Positions 49,833-59,007 of a DNA stretch of 64,000 bases are shown here, piece by piece. Under the pieces are notes generated by a model. It ran no database searches. It was not told the origin of the DNA and saw only the letters and a list, made by a program, of their open reading frames with translations. Source of the stretch: DASXIF01 sp036498145 (GTDB lineage Bacteria; Actinomycetota; Actinomycetes; Mycobacteriales; Jatrophihabitantaceae). The translations under genes were made by a program, and so were the position numbers. Numbering within the stretch: the stretch's first letter is position 1; every line of letters starts with the position of its first letter. Location of the stretch: the NCBI GenBank assembly GCA_963708625.1, contig CAVPSV010000002.1:372001-436000 (forward strand). The letters run 5' to 3'.

Positions 49833-50930
49833 TCAGCTGATGCCGGCCGCCGTGCAGGCCGCCTGGATGCCCGCGCAAATCTGGGTCGCGGTGAGCGCAC
49901 CAGCGGTGATGACGTCCTTGACGTTGGCCTTCGTGATGACCTCAGGGGTCAGCAGCACGGCTTGCAGCGTGCGGTTGCCCTTGGGGTCCTGGAAGCTCGA
50001 GAACGTCAGGCCGGCTGAGGTTGCGGGCTGCCCCTTGGCCAAGGCGATGGCCAGCTTCGACGCTGCCGCCGCCTCCTGCTTGACGTCCTTGAAGACGGTC
50101 AGGCACTGGTCGCCGGTCAGGATGTACTGGATGCCCTGAACGGTGGCGTCCTGCCCGGTCACCGGGACCTGCAGGTGGTGCTGCTTGAGCGTGGTGATGG
50201 CCGCGGCTGCGATGCCGTCGTTGGCCGCCAGCACGCCCTGCACGCTCGGGTCCTGGGTGAAGGCCTGCTGGAAGTCAGTGGCGGCGACGGTGTTGTCCCA
50301 GCCCTTGACGTCCTGCTCGACCTTGGGGGTGACGCCCTTCTGCGTCCAGATCGTGTGCGCGCCCGCCTTGAACAGCACGGCGTTGTTGTCGATGTCGGTG
50401 CCGCCGTTGAGTTCGATGATGTTCGGGTTGCTGTTCACGCCCTTGGCGGAAAGGCAGGTGAGCAGGCCCTGGGCCTGCAGCTCGCCGACCTTCTCGTTGT
50501 CGAAGGACACGTAGTAGTTGGCCGAGCCGCCGAGGTTCACCCGGTCGTAGTCGATGACCTGGACGCCGGCGGAGGAGGCTGCCTTTTCGACGGTGATGCC
50601 GGTCGCCGGGTCAGCCGGGTCGATCAGCAGCACCTTGACGCCCTGGGTGATCATCGCCTGCGCGTCGGAGACGAACGTGTCGGTCGAGCCGTGCGCGTTC
50701 TGGATCGTCGCCTTGACGCCCGCCGCATCGAAGGCCTGCTGCAGCAGGGGCTGGTCGTAGAGGGTGTACCGGTTCGAGGTGGTGGTGTCGGGCAGGATCA
50801 CGCCGACCACCGGCTTACCGCTGGCTGAACCGGTACTGCCAGTGCTCGACTTCTTGCTGGACGAACAGCCGGCGATCGCCACGGCCGCCGCGGCCCCGAC
50901 CGCAACGATGCATAGTGCGCTTTTGCGCAT
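49833..50930 (-). CDS. xylF: Sugar-binding lipoprotein (XylF-like)
   Basis: 365-residue periplasmic-type binding protein. Lipoprotein signal with lipobox AVAIAGCSSSKK (Cys near 22) and a Ser/Gly linker, then the type I binding fold: KPVVGVILPDTTTSNRYTLY, MITQGVKVLLIDPADPATGI, VIDYDRVNLGGSANYYVSFD, IIELNGGTDIDNNAVLFKAG, VQGVLAANDGIAAAAITTLK and VPVTGQDATVQGIQYI. The YDR, YVSFDN and NDG-like motifs match XylF (D-xylose) better than RbsB. ATG 50930. First gene of xylF-xylG-xylH-ROK. Intact. Confidence 0.85.
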   Translation of the reverse strand: MRKSALCIVAVGAAAAVAIAGCSSSKKSSTGSTGSASGKPVVGVILPDTTTSNRYTLYDQPLLQQAFDAAGVKATIQNAHGSTDTFVSDAQAMITQGVKVLLIDPADPATGITVEKAASSAGVQVIDYDRVNLGGSANYYVSFDNEKVGELQAQGLLTCLSAKGVNSNPNIIELNGGTDIDNNAVLFKAGAHTIWTQKGVTPKVEQDVKGWDNTVAATDFQQAFTQDPSVQGVLAANDGIAAAAITTLKQHHLQVPVTGQDATVQGIQYILTGDQCLTVFKDVKQEAAAASKLAIALAKGQPATSAGLTFSSFQDPKGNRTLQAVLLTPEVITKANVKDVITAGALTATQICAGIQAACTAAGIS

Positions 50931-51022
50931 GCGGACACGCCTTTCGGGTAGGGAGGGCCGCCCAGCCCAACGGCGCGCGCCCCTCGAATGTTGTGCGCGC
51001 GAACTTATCCCAAGACTCGCAC

Positions 51023-51053
51023 CGGTAACCGGGTTGACACCAACTTGTTACCG
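51023..51053 (-). promoter_or_regulatory. Candidate operator upstream of xylF
   Basis: Seven-base inverted repeat CGGTAAC...GTTACCG with 17 bases between; a smaller GTTG-N4-CAAC dyad lies inside. It is 93-123 bases upstream of xylF; a -10-like TAAGTT (minus strand, near 51002-51007) places the repeat over the -35 region. Plausible site for the operon's ROK regulator; unproven. Confidence 0.35.
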
Positions 51054-51083
51054 AACCAGCGCACAGCCTGGCGCGGTCGGATC

Positions 51084-53879
51084 TCAGCTTCGGAGCGAGC
51101 GGAGCACGTAAGGCATGATCCCGCCGTGGCGGAAGTAGTCGGCCTCGCCGGGGGTGTCGATGCGGACCCGGGCCTCGAACTCGACATCGCCGGCCGTGAC
51201 CGTGCACGGTTCGTGGCGTCTGACCCTCGTTGAGTGCGGTGATCCCGGTGACGGCGAAGACCTCCTCGCCGGTAAGGCCTAGCGATTCCGCCGTCTCGCC
51301 GTCGGGGAACTGCAGCGGCAACACGCCCATGCCGATCAGGTTCGAGCGGTGGATCCGCTCGTAGGACTCCGCGATCACGGCCCGCACGCCCAGCAGCGCC
51401 GTGCCCTTGGCGGCCCAGTCCCGAGACGATCCCGACCCGTACTCCTTGCCCGCCAGCACGACCAGCGGGGTACCCGCGGCCGCGTAGTGCTCGGCGGCCT
51501 CGAAGATCGTCGTCACCGGGCCGTCGTCCTGGCTGAAGTCGCGGGTGAGGCCGCCTTCGGTGCCCGGCGCCAGCTGGTTTCGCAGCCTGATGTTCGCGAA
51601 CGTCCCGCGGATCATCACCTCGTGGTTGCCCCGGCGCGAGCCGTAGGAATTGAAGTCGGCCCGGTCCACACCGTGCTCGGTGAGGTACTTACCGGCCGGG
51701 GAATCGGCCTTGATGGCGCCGGCTGGGCTGATGTGGTCGGTGGTGACGGAGTCGCCGAGTTTGGCCAGGACGCGGGCGCCGTCGATGTCGGTCAGCGGGG
51801 ACGGGCTCGGCGTTCATGCCGTCGAAGTACGGCGGCTTGCGCACGTAGGTGGAATCGGGATCCCACTCGAAGGTGTCGCCCTCGGGCGTCGGCAGATCCG
51901 GTCCAGCGTTCGTCGCCGGCGAAGACGTCTGCGTAGTCGCGGGTGAACATCTCGCTGGCGATCGCCTCGTCCACCACCTGCTGCACCTCGGCCGCGGACG
52001 GCCAGACGTCGCGCAGGTACACCGGCCCGTCGGTGCCCTGACCGAGCGGCTCAGTGGTGATGTCGATGTCCATCGAGCCGGCGAGTGCGTATGCGACAAC
52101 CAGCGGCGGTGAGGCCAGGTAGTTCATCTTCACGTCGGGATTGATGCGGCCCTCGAAGTTCCGGTTGCCGGACAGCACGCTCACCACGGCGAGGTCGGCG
52201 TCGTTGACCGCCGCGGACACCTCGTCCGGCAGCGGACCCGAGTTGCCGATGCACGTGGTGCAGCCGTAACCGACCAGGTTGAAACCCAGCTTGTCCAGGT
52301 ACGGGCGTCAGTTCCGGCACGGTCGTAGTAGTCCATGACGACCTTCGAGCCGGGGGCGAGGGTGGTCTTGACCCACGGCTTGCTGGACAGTCCCCGCTCC
52401 ACCGCCTTCTTCGCCAGCAGTGCCGCAGCCACCATCACCGACGGGTTCGACGTGTTCGTGCACGAGGTGATCGCCGCGATCACGACGGCGCCGTGATCGA
52501 GCACGCAGTCGCTGCCGTCGGCCAGGCGCACCGATGTCGGTTCGCTCGATCGCCCGTTGGCACCGTTGGCTGCGGACGGAAGTGCGGCGCCAGCGTCGTC
52601 GTGACCGGGAGCCGCGGGATCGGAGGCGGGGAAGCTCTCGGTGCCCGACTCGTCCACCGAGTCCTGCACCGAATCGCCGTCGACGTAGTTGGTGAGCGCA
52701 TCGCGGAACATCGGCTTGGCCGAGGCCAGCGGGACGCGGTCCTGCGGCCGCTTCGGTCCGGCCAGCGATGGTTCCACCGTGCTGAGATCGAGTTCCAGCG
52801 TCTCCGAGTAGGTGGCTTCCGTCGAGGCGTCGTGCCAGAGACCGTTCTCCTTCGCATAGGCCTCGACCAACGCGATCTGTTCGTCCTTGCGTCCGGTGAA
52901 TCGCAGGTAGCGCAGCGTCTCGTCGTCGATCGGGAAGATCGCGCAGGTGGATCCGTACTCCGGGCTCATGTTGCCGATGGTGGCGCGATTGGCCAGCGGG
53001 ACGGCTGCCACACCGGTGCCGTAGAACTCGACGAACTTCCCGACCACACCGTGCTTGCGCAGCATCTCGGTGATGGTGAGGACGAGGTCGGTGGCGGTTG
53101 ATCCCTCGGGCAGCTCGCCGACGAGCCGGAAGCCGACGACGCGGGGGATGAGCATGCTCACCGGCTGGCCGAGCATCGCCGCCTCGGCCTCGATGCCGCC
53201 GACACCCCAGCCGAGGACGCCCAGGCCGTTGACCATCGTGGTGTGTGAGTCGGTGCCGACCAGGGTGTCGGGATAGGCCACCTGCCGGCCGTCCGATCTC
53301 GCGGGCGAAGATCACCCGCGCCAGGTATTCGATATTGACCTGGTGCACGATGCCGGTGCCGGGAGGGACCACCTTGAACTGGTCGAACGCGGTCTGTCCC
53401 CACCGCAGGAACTGGTACCGCTCCTTGTTGCGCTGGTACTCCAGCTCCACGTTGCGCTGGAACGAGTCGGGGGTGCCGAACAGATCTGCGATGACCGAGT
53501 GGTCGATGACGAGTTCTGCCGGAGCAAGCGGGTTGATCCGGGTGGCGTCGCCGCCCAGGTCAACCATCGCCTCGCGCATGGTCGCCAGGTCGACGACGGC
53601 AGGCACGCCGGTGAAGTCCTGCATGACCACGCGGGCAGGAGTGAACTGGATCTCGGTATCCGGTTCCGCGTCCGGCCGCCAGCCGGCGAGCGCGCGGACC
53701 TGATCCTCGGTGACGTTCTTGCCGTCCTCGGTGCGGAGCAGGTTCTCCAGCAGGATCTTCAGGCTGAACGGGAGGCGGTCGGCGCCGTCGACGGCGGCCA
53801 GCCTGAAGTAGTCATAGTCGGCATTGCCGACACTGAGCCGGTCGCGGGATCCGAAGCTGTCGTTGCTCTGTCCAGGCAC
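51084..53879 (-). CDS. acnA: Aconitate hydratase A
   Basis: [4Fe-4S] TCA-cycle enzyme, about 930 residues. Blocks: LPFSLKILLENLLRTEDGKN, VVMQDFTGVPAVVDLATMRE, TLVGTDSHTTMVNGLGVLGW, FPIDDETLRYLRFTGR, cluster cysteine 1 in VIAAITSCTNTSNPSVMVAA, cysteines 2 and 3 in GYGCTTCIGNSGPLP, SVLSGNRNFEGRINP, SVTTDHISPAGAIKADSPAG, NSYGSRRGNHEVMIRGTFAN and GKEYGSGSSRDWAAKG. A roughly 60-residue Asp/Ser/Ala-rich insert (SVQDSVDESGTESFPASDPA and on) precedes the first cluster motif; similar inserts occur in actinobacterial AcnA. GTG 53879 has AAGGAG upstream. Frame breaks near 53290, 52315, 51900, 51805 and 51225. Confidence 0.94.
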
Positions 53880-53901
53880 CGTGCGCTCCTTCGGCAAATT
53901 G

Positions 53902-53915
53902 TCTTGACGTCAAGA
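53902..53915 (-). promoter_or_regulatory. Palindromic operator overlapping the acnA promoter
   Basis: TCTTGACGTCAAGA is a perfect 14-base palindrome, 23-36 bases before the acnA start. A minus-strand TATCTT -10 overlaps its upstream edge, so a bound dimer would block the promoter. The protein is not identified; no TetR gene (as beside acn in mycobacteria and corynebacteria) is adjacent here. Confidence 0.5.
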
Positions 53916-54123
53916 TACCACCGCGGAGCGGCGGCCCAGCCCCGCCCTACCTGCTTACCCCGGCAGCTCCTCGCCGAATTCGTGTGACAAGTGGTTCTGA
54001 TGTTTCTGCTGTGACTGCTGGCGTCAATGTGGCAGAAATGGCACTCTGGGACTCGGCCTTTGCTAGGGAGAGGCGCAGCAGTCCCGTCCCGGGTGCGCTC
54101 AGGAGTGAGGAAGAGAGCCCGCC

Positions 54124-55468
54124 GTGCCGCTCAGCCAGCCCCGTCACCGCACCTGGGTTGCGGTCGCGGTCGCCCTGGCTCTGACTGCGGCCACCGTGCT
54201 GGCGAGCCCGGGATCGGCCTCTGCCGCGCCGCCGCCGAATCCGTCCGACTCACAGTTGACCTCGGCGCAGCAACAGAAGGACGCGCTCGCGGCCCAGGTC
54301 GGCCAGCTTGCGGCCCAGACCGCCCAGATGCAGACCCGGCTGAACCAGCTCACCGGCGAGATGGAACTGGCCGAGCAGAAGGTCGCCCTGGCCCTGTCCA
54401 AGCTCACCGACGCCAAAGCCGCCGCGGTCACGGCCCGGCACAACGTGCAGCTCGCACAGCAGAAGGTCGACGCCGCCCAGCGCGACTTCGTCGGCTATGT
54501 GCAGGCCACCTACATGAGCGGCAGCCTCGACGGCACCACCGGCATGCTGCTGACCGCCACCGATCCGAGCTCCTTGCTCCAGCAGAGCGCGCTGTCGGAC
54601 TACCAGGCGACCCATGAGCTGAACGCCATCGGCGACATGCAACGTGCCACCGTCGGCAAGTCCAACGCCGACGCGACCGCGCGGCGGGCCGTACAGGCCC
54701 AGCAGTCCGCGGCCGACGCGGCAAAGAACGCCGAGCAGGACGCGGTGGCCGCAGTGCAGTCGGCCCAGGCCGAGCAACAGCAGCTGCAGACGGCGTTGAG
54801 CGCGAACCAGACCAAGCTGCAGTCAGCCCAGTCGCAACTCGCCACCCTGACAAACCAGCGGGCGGCCTACAACGCCTACCAGGCCGAGCAAGCGCGCATT
54901 CGCGCCGCCGCGGCAGCAGCCGCCGCGGAGCGCGCCCGCGAGGCCGCCGCCGCGCAGCAGCAAAACGGCGGTGGCGGTGGTGCCAGCAGCGGGCCGAGTG
55001 GACCGTACGTGCCGCCGGGCGGCGGCGGGTCCTGGACCGCGCAGAAGGGCCGCGCCGCGGTGTCCCGCGCCGAACGCTGGCTCGGCACCCCGTACTCGTG
55101 GGCCGGGGGCAACGCGAACGGTCCGACGCTGGGTGTGTGCGCCGGCGACGGGGCATTCAACGACTGCAACGTGGTCGGGTTCGACTGCTCGGGTCTGGTC
55201 ATGTACGCGTGGGCGCAGTTCCCGTTCGCACACTATGCCGCGACCCAATACTTGCAAGGCTCGTACCACCCCAGCGAGGGCAACCTGATGCCCGGCGACC
55301 TCGCGTTCTGGAGCTCGGACGGGACGGTGGCCGGCATCCACCACGTCGCCATCTACATCGGCGGCGGCATGGTGATCCAGGCGCCGGAGAGCGGCGAGCT
55401 GATCCAGGAGACGCCGCTGAACGACGTCAGTCTGGGGCCTGTTCGGATTCACCCGCCCGCTGACCTGA
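54124..55468 (+). CDS. Secreted NlpC/P60 peptidoglycan hydrolase (RipA-like)
   Basis: About 448 residues. Signal peptide about 1-36 (AVAVALALTAATVLASPGSA then SAAPPP). A long coiled coil (about 42-265) rich in Gln and Ala includes LAAQVGQLAAQTAQMQTRLN; a Gly/Pro linker follows (about 280-305). The NlpC/P60 domain has RAERWLGTPYSWAGGNANGP, catalytic Cys in GFDCSGLVMYAWAQFP, His in GIHHVAIYIGGGMVIQAP. Expected to cut stem peptides during septal wall splitting. One missing base near 55430 hides the true tail (GLFGFTRPLT, stop TGA 55468). GTG 54124 follows GAGGAAGAGAG. The 244-base upstream gap is otherwise unexplained apart from the acnA operator. Confidence 0.87.
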
Positions 55469-55490
55469 GCTCGCCTGGCGACGCACTGAG

Positions 55491-55496
55491 TAGCGT
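55491..55496 (+). promoter_or_regulatory. -10 box for leaderless moaA
   Basis: TAGCGT, six bases before GTG 55503. Confidence 0.45.
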
Positions 55497-55502
55497 GGGG
55501 GC

Positions 55503-56537
55503 GTGGCCCATCCTCGTTCCGTGCCTGCCCAACCGTTGCGCGACGCGTTCGGCCGGGACGCGACGGACCTACGCATCTCGCTGACGGACAAGTGTTCGCT
55601 GCGCTGTACCTATTGCATGCCGGCCGAGGGGCTGACCTGGCTGGCCCGCACCGTGTTGCTCACCGACGACGAGATCGCGCGGCTGGCCGCTATCTTCGTC
55701 GGTGCCGGCGTGACCAGCATTCGGCTCACCGGCGGCGAACCGCTGGTCCATCCGGACGTCGCCGGCATCGTGCGCCGGCTGGCCGCACTCGAGCCCCGGC
55801 CGGAAATCTCACTGACCACGAACGGCGTCGCGCTGGCCGGCTGCGCCGAGGAACTCGTCGCAGCCGGTCTCGATCGGGTCAACGTCTCCCTGGACACTCT
55901 CGACCGCGCACGCTTCGCGGCGTTGACACGTCGCGATCGGCTGGACGACGTCCTGGCCGGCATCGCCGCCGCCGCTGCCGCCGGCCTGCAACCGATGAAG
56001 ATCAATGCTGTGTTGATGCGCAATGGCAACCTCGACGAGGCACCTGCCCTGCTCGACTGGGCGCTGTGCAACGGCTATCAGCTGCGTTTCATCGAGCACA
56101 TGCCGCTGGACGCGGACCACAACTGGACGCGCGAGGTCATGGTCTCCGCGAGCGAGATGCTCGAGCGCCTCGGCGGCTACCGACTGGCGCCGCGATCGGC
56201 GCGGGAGCACGCACCCGCCGAGGAGTTCGACGTCCTCGACGGACCGAATCGCGATGCGTGGGCCGAGCACCCGGGACGCCTCGGCGTGATTGCGTCGGTC
56301 ACCAGGCCGTTCTGCCGCGACTGCGACCGGCTGCGGCTGACCGCGGACGGGCAGTTGCGCACCTGCCTGTTCGCTCGGGACGAGACCGACCTGCGCGCCG
56401 CGCTGCGATCGGGAGCAACAGACGCCGAGATCGAGACATTGATCCGAACCGCCGTCGCCGGCAAGCAGGCCGGGCACGGCATCGACGAGGCCGGCTTCGT
56501 GCAGCCCGCGCGCACCATGTCCGCCATCGGCGGGTAA
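55503..56537 (+). CDS. moaA: GTP 3',8-cyclase MoaA (molybdopterin synthesis)
   Basis: Radical-SAM enzyme for the first step of molybdenum cofactor synthesis, 344 residues. N-terminal cluster KCSLRCTYCMP (CX3CX2C) near residues 31-38; SIRLTGGEPLVHPD; VNVSLDTLDRARFAALTRRD; RFIEHMPLD; C-terminal cluster FCRDCDRLRLT and RTCLFA; and the conserved terminal GG (MSAIGG). A second moa gene is not in the window. Stop abuts the convergent small gene. Intact. Confidence 0.95.
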   Translation: MAHPRSVPAQPLRDAFGRDATDLRISLTDKCSLRCTYCMPAEGLTWLARTVLLTDDEIARLAAIFVGAGVTSIRLTGGEPLVHPDVAGIVRRLAALEPRPEISLTTNGVALAGCAEELVAAGLDRVNVSLDTLDRARFAALTRRDRLDDVLAGIAAAAAAGLQPMKINAVLMRNGNLDEAPALLDWALCNGYQLRFIEHMPLDADHNWTREVMVSASEMLERLGGYRLAPRSAREHAPAEEFDVLDGPNRDAWAEHPGRLGVIASVTRPFCRDCDRLRLTADGQLRTCLFARDETDLRAALRSGATDAEIETLIRTAVAGKQAGHGIDEAGFVQPARTMSAIGG

Positions 56538-56798
56538 CTACCGCGCAGCGCCGTCGCCGTCGCCGTCGCCGTCCAGCGGATCGACAGCGAGCAGGAAGCG
56601 CCGACGGCGCAGGAAGTCCGCCAGCGTGTCCCGATGTTCTTCGCAGGCGACCCAATGCTTGACCCGTGCTTCCTCGTGCAGGCCAGGGTTTCGCCAGGAC
56701 AGGTCGTAGGTGGCCGACGCCCGGCAGCCGCGTGCCGAGCACTGCGGCAACCCAGCGGCGTCACTGCCGCCGGCGCCGCCGGAACTCCCATCGGACAC
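56538..56798 (-). CDS. Small conserved actinobacterial protein with Cys motif
   Basis: 86 residues. Core LPQCSARGCRASATYDLSWR, then VKHWVACEEHRDTLADFL and RRRRFLLAVDPLDGDGDGDG. The CX4C plus a later Cys-Glu-Glu-His suggests a metal knuckle. Such proteins are widespread in actinobacteria and sometimes misannotated as acetone carboxylase; I know of no demonstrated function. GTG 56798 is chosen because it lies six bases after a TACCGT hexamer. The final (GD) repeat comes from CGTCGC-type triplets in the DNA. Convergent with moaA. Confidence 0.7.
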   Translation of the reverse strand: MSDGSSGGAGGSDAAGLPQCSARGCRASATYDLSWRNPGLHEEARVKHWVACEEHRDTLADFLRRRRFLLAVDPLDGDGDGDGAAR

Positions 56799-56803
56799 CC
56801 AGG

Positions 56804-56830
56804 CACGGTACAGCCGCTTCCCGTACCGTG
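56804..56830. promoter_or_regulatory. Symmetric divergent promoter of moxR and the Cys-motif gene
   Basis: Perfect 8-base inverted repeat CACGGTAC / GTACCGTG with 11 bases between. Each arm carries TACCGT reading outward: minus strand 56805-56810, six bases before GTG 56798, and plus strand 56824-56829, six bases before ATG 56836. Both genes would be leaderless, and because each -10 sits where the other promoter's -35 would be, polymerase can occupy only one at a time. Confidence 0.6.
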
Positions 56831-56835
56831 AACCG

Positions 56836-58038
56836 ATGCCGCCCGCCGATGGCGGCACCACGGCTGCGGCGTCGCGCCGGACGGCTGAAATGGTAGGGAG
56901 AGACTCGGTGAGCGCACCACCACCACATACGCCCGCGGCCGACGCAAGCGCACTGGAACGTGTCCTGTTCGAGGTCAAGCGGGTCATCGTCGGGCAGGAG
57001 CGTCTCGTCGAACGGATGATGGTGAGCCTGCTCGCGCAGGGACACTGCCTGCTCGAGGGCGTGCCGGGTGTGGCCAAGACCCTCGCCGTGGAAACCTTGG
57101 CGCGCACCGTCACCGGGACGTTCTCGCGGCTGCAGTTCACGCCGGATCTGGTGCCCTCGGATGTGGTCGGCACGCGTATCTATCGGCAGGGCGCGGAGCG
57201 GTTCGACACCGAACTCGGCCCGATCATGGCCAACTTCGTGCTGGCCGACGAGATCAACCGCGCGCCGGCAAAGGTCCAGTCGGCACTGCTCGAGGTGATG
57301 GCCGAATTCCACGTCACCATCGGCGGCGTGCGCTACGACGTGCCCCGGCCCTTCCTCGTGCTCGCGACGCAGAACCCGATCGAGTCCGAAGGTGTGTACC
57401 CGCTGCCGGAGGCGCAACGCGACCGCTTCCTGATGAAGATCGCGATCGACTACCCGTCCGCAGCGGAGGAACGCGAGATCGTCTATCGGATGGGCGTCGA
57501 CCCGCCGGTTGCGAATCCGGTGATCGGTCTGGACGAGCTGGCCCGGCTGCAGGCCACCGCCTCGCGGGTCTTCGTGCACCACGCGATCGTCGACTACGTC
57601 GTGCGCGTGGTGCTGGCCACCCGCACGCCAGCGCAGCACGGCATGCCCGACGTCGCGCAATGGGTGTCCTATGGGGCCAGCCCTCGAGCAAGCCTTGGTC
57701 TCGTCGCCGCCGGCCGCGCACTGGCGCTACTGCGCGGGCGCGACTACGTGCTGCCCCAGGATGTCCTTGACATCGCCGTGGACGTGCTCGCGCACCGTCT
57801 CGTACTCAGCTACGACGCGATCGCCGACGGCATCCCCGCCGCGCATGCCGTGCGGCGCGTGCTGCAGACGATCCCGCTGCCGCAGGTGGCACCGCGGCAG
57901 CGCAGCGGCCCGCCGGCGGTACCGCCGCCGGCAGTGCCGCCACCAGCGGGAGCACCGCCCGGTGTGCAGGTCCCGCCGCTGGTGTTCGGTCAGGCCGCGC
58001 CGCCGCAGGGCCCGCCGTGGTCCGAACGCTCGGCCTGA
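56836..58038 (+). CDS. moxR: MoxR-family AAA+ ATPase
   Basis: 400-residue chaperone-like AAA+ ATPase. Walker A LLEGVPGVAKTLAVETLA; FTPDLVPSDVVGTRIYRQG; Walker B NFVLADEINRAPAKVQSALL; sensor LVLATQNPIESEGVYPLPEA; arginine-finger region QRDRFLMKIAIDYPS. The C-terminal 55 residues are Pro/Ala-rich. ATG 56836 fits the mirrored -10; GTG 56908, preceded by TAGGGAGAG, is the alternative and would drop 24 residues. Followed by DUF58 and VWA genes, the standard MoxR-VWA module that assembles or inserts metals into partner proteins. Intact. Confidence 0.93.
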   Translation: MPPADGGTTAAASRRTAEMVGRDSVSAPPPHTPAADASALERVLFEVKRVIVGQERLVERMMVSLLAQGHCLLEGVPGVAKTLAVETLARTVTGTFSRLQFTPDLVPSDVVGTRIYRQGAERFDTELGPIMANFVLADEINRAPAKVQSALLEVMAEFHVTIGGVRYDVPRPFLVLATQNPIESEGVYPLPEAQRDRFLMKIAIDYPSAAEEREIVYRMGVDPPVANPVIGLDELARLQATASRVFVHHAIVDYVVRVVLATRTPAQHGMPDVAQWVSYGASPRASLGLVAAGRALALLRGRDYVLPQDVLDIAVDVLAHRLVLSYDAIADGIPAAHAVRRVLQTIPLPQVAPRQRSGPPAVPPPAVPPPAGAPPGVQVPPLVFGQAAPPQGPPWSERSA

Positions 58039-58046
58039 GGCATCCA

Positions 58047-59007
58047 ATGAGCGACGCCCCGCCCGAGCTGCCCGCGCTCGACCTGGCCGCGGCCGAACCG
58101 TTGCTGCGCAAGCTCGAACTCACCGTGCGGAACAAGCTGGACGGACTGCTCCAGGGTAACTACCAGGGTCTGGTGCCCGGTCCCGGCACCGAAGCGGGGG
58201 ACTCGCGGCCCTACGTCGCCGGCGATGACGTCCGGCGGATGGACTGGCCGGTCACCGCGCGGACCTCAACACCCCATGTGCGGCAGACCATCGCCGATCG
58301 TGAGCTGGAGACGTGGCTCGTCGTCGACCTCTCACCCAGCGTCAACTTCGGCACCGCGCAGACCGAGAAACGTGAACTGGTGCTCGCGGCGATCACCGCG
58401 GTCGTGCACCTGACCGCCCGCGGCGGCAACCGGGTCGGCGCGCTGATCACCAACGGCGAACAGGTGATCCGGCTGCCCGCGCTGGCGGGCCAGGCCCACG
58501 CACGGTGGGTGATCCGGCGCATCGCGGCCACGCCGCGCGCCGAGAGCGGCGGACGCCGCTGATCTCACCGCAATGCTCGAGTCGCTGCGCCGCCCGCAGC
58601 GACGCCGAGGCCTGGTCGCGGTGATGTCCGACTTCATCAGTTCCGGCCCGTCCGACGCGCCGCTGACGTGGGAACGTCCGATGCGCGCGCTGTCCGAGCG
58701 GCACCAGCTGCTCGCCATCGAGGTACTGGACCCGCGCGAACTTGAACTCACCCCGGCCGGATTGGTCACGTTCGCCGATCCGGAGAGCGGACGGCACCTC
58801 GAGGTGCAGACCTCCGACGCGGGCTTGCGCCGGCGCTACGCGCAGGCCGCGCAGACGCAGCGCGACACGATCGCGACGGCACTTCGGCATGCCGGCGCCG
58901 CCCATCTGCAATTGCGCACCGATCGTGACTGGCTCACCGATGTCGTCAGGTTCGTGGTGGCGCGGCGGCGGTTCGTCGCCGGGTCGATCGGCACGGCGGT
59001 GCGCTGA
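58047..59007 (+). CDS. DUF58 domain protein (MoxR partner, Rv1480-like)
   Basis: About 320 residues. N-terminal LELTVRNKLDGLLQGNYQGL, the DUF58 signature EAGDSRPYVAGDDVRRMDWP, then a VWA-like fold starting TWLVVDLSPSVNFG and VHLTARGGNRVGALI. An extra base near 58552 ends the first frame at 58562; the protein continues LTAMLESLRRPQRRRGLVAV, VMSDFISSG, LLAIEVLDPRELELTPAGLV and ends DVVRFVVARRRFVAGSIG. ATG 58047, nine bases after moxR; stop overlaps the next ATG by one base. Confidence 0.87.

Noticed and set aside
49718..49900. N-terminal extension of XylG through the intergenic hairpin
   Set aside because: It translates the hairpin into Pro/Ala low complexity; GTG 49717 with a ribosome site begins at the conserved domain.
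53980..54020. CRP/GlxR or MtrA site upstream of the NlpC/P60 gene
   Set aside because: TGTGAC occurs twice but neither the dyad TGTGA-N6-TCACA nor a properly spaced direct repeat is present.
53916..54123. c-di-AMP (ydaO) riboswitch before the NlpC/P60 gene
   Set aside because: Such riboswitches precede many actinobacterial wall hydrolases, but I could not find the conserved core sequences or matching stems here.
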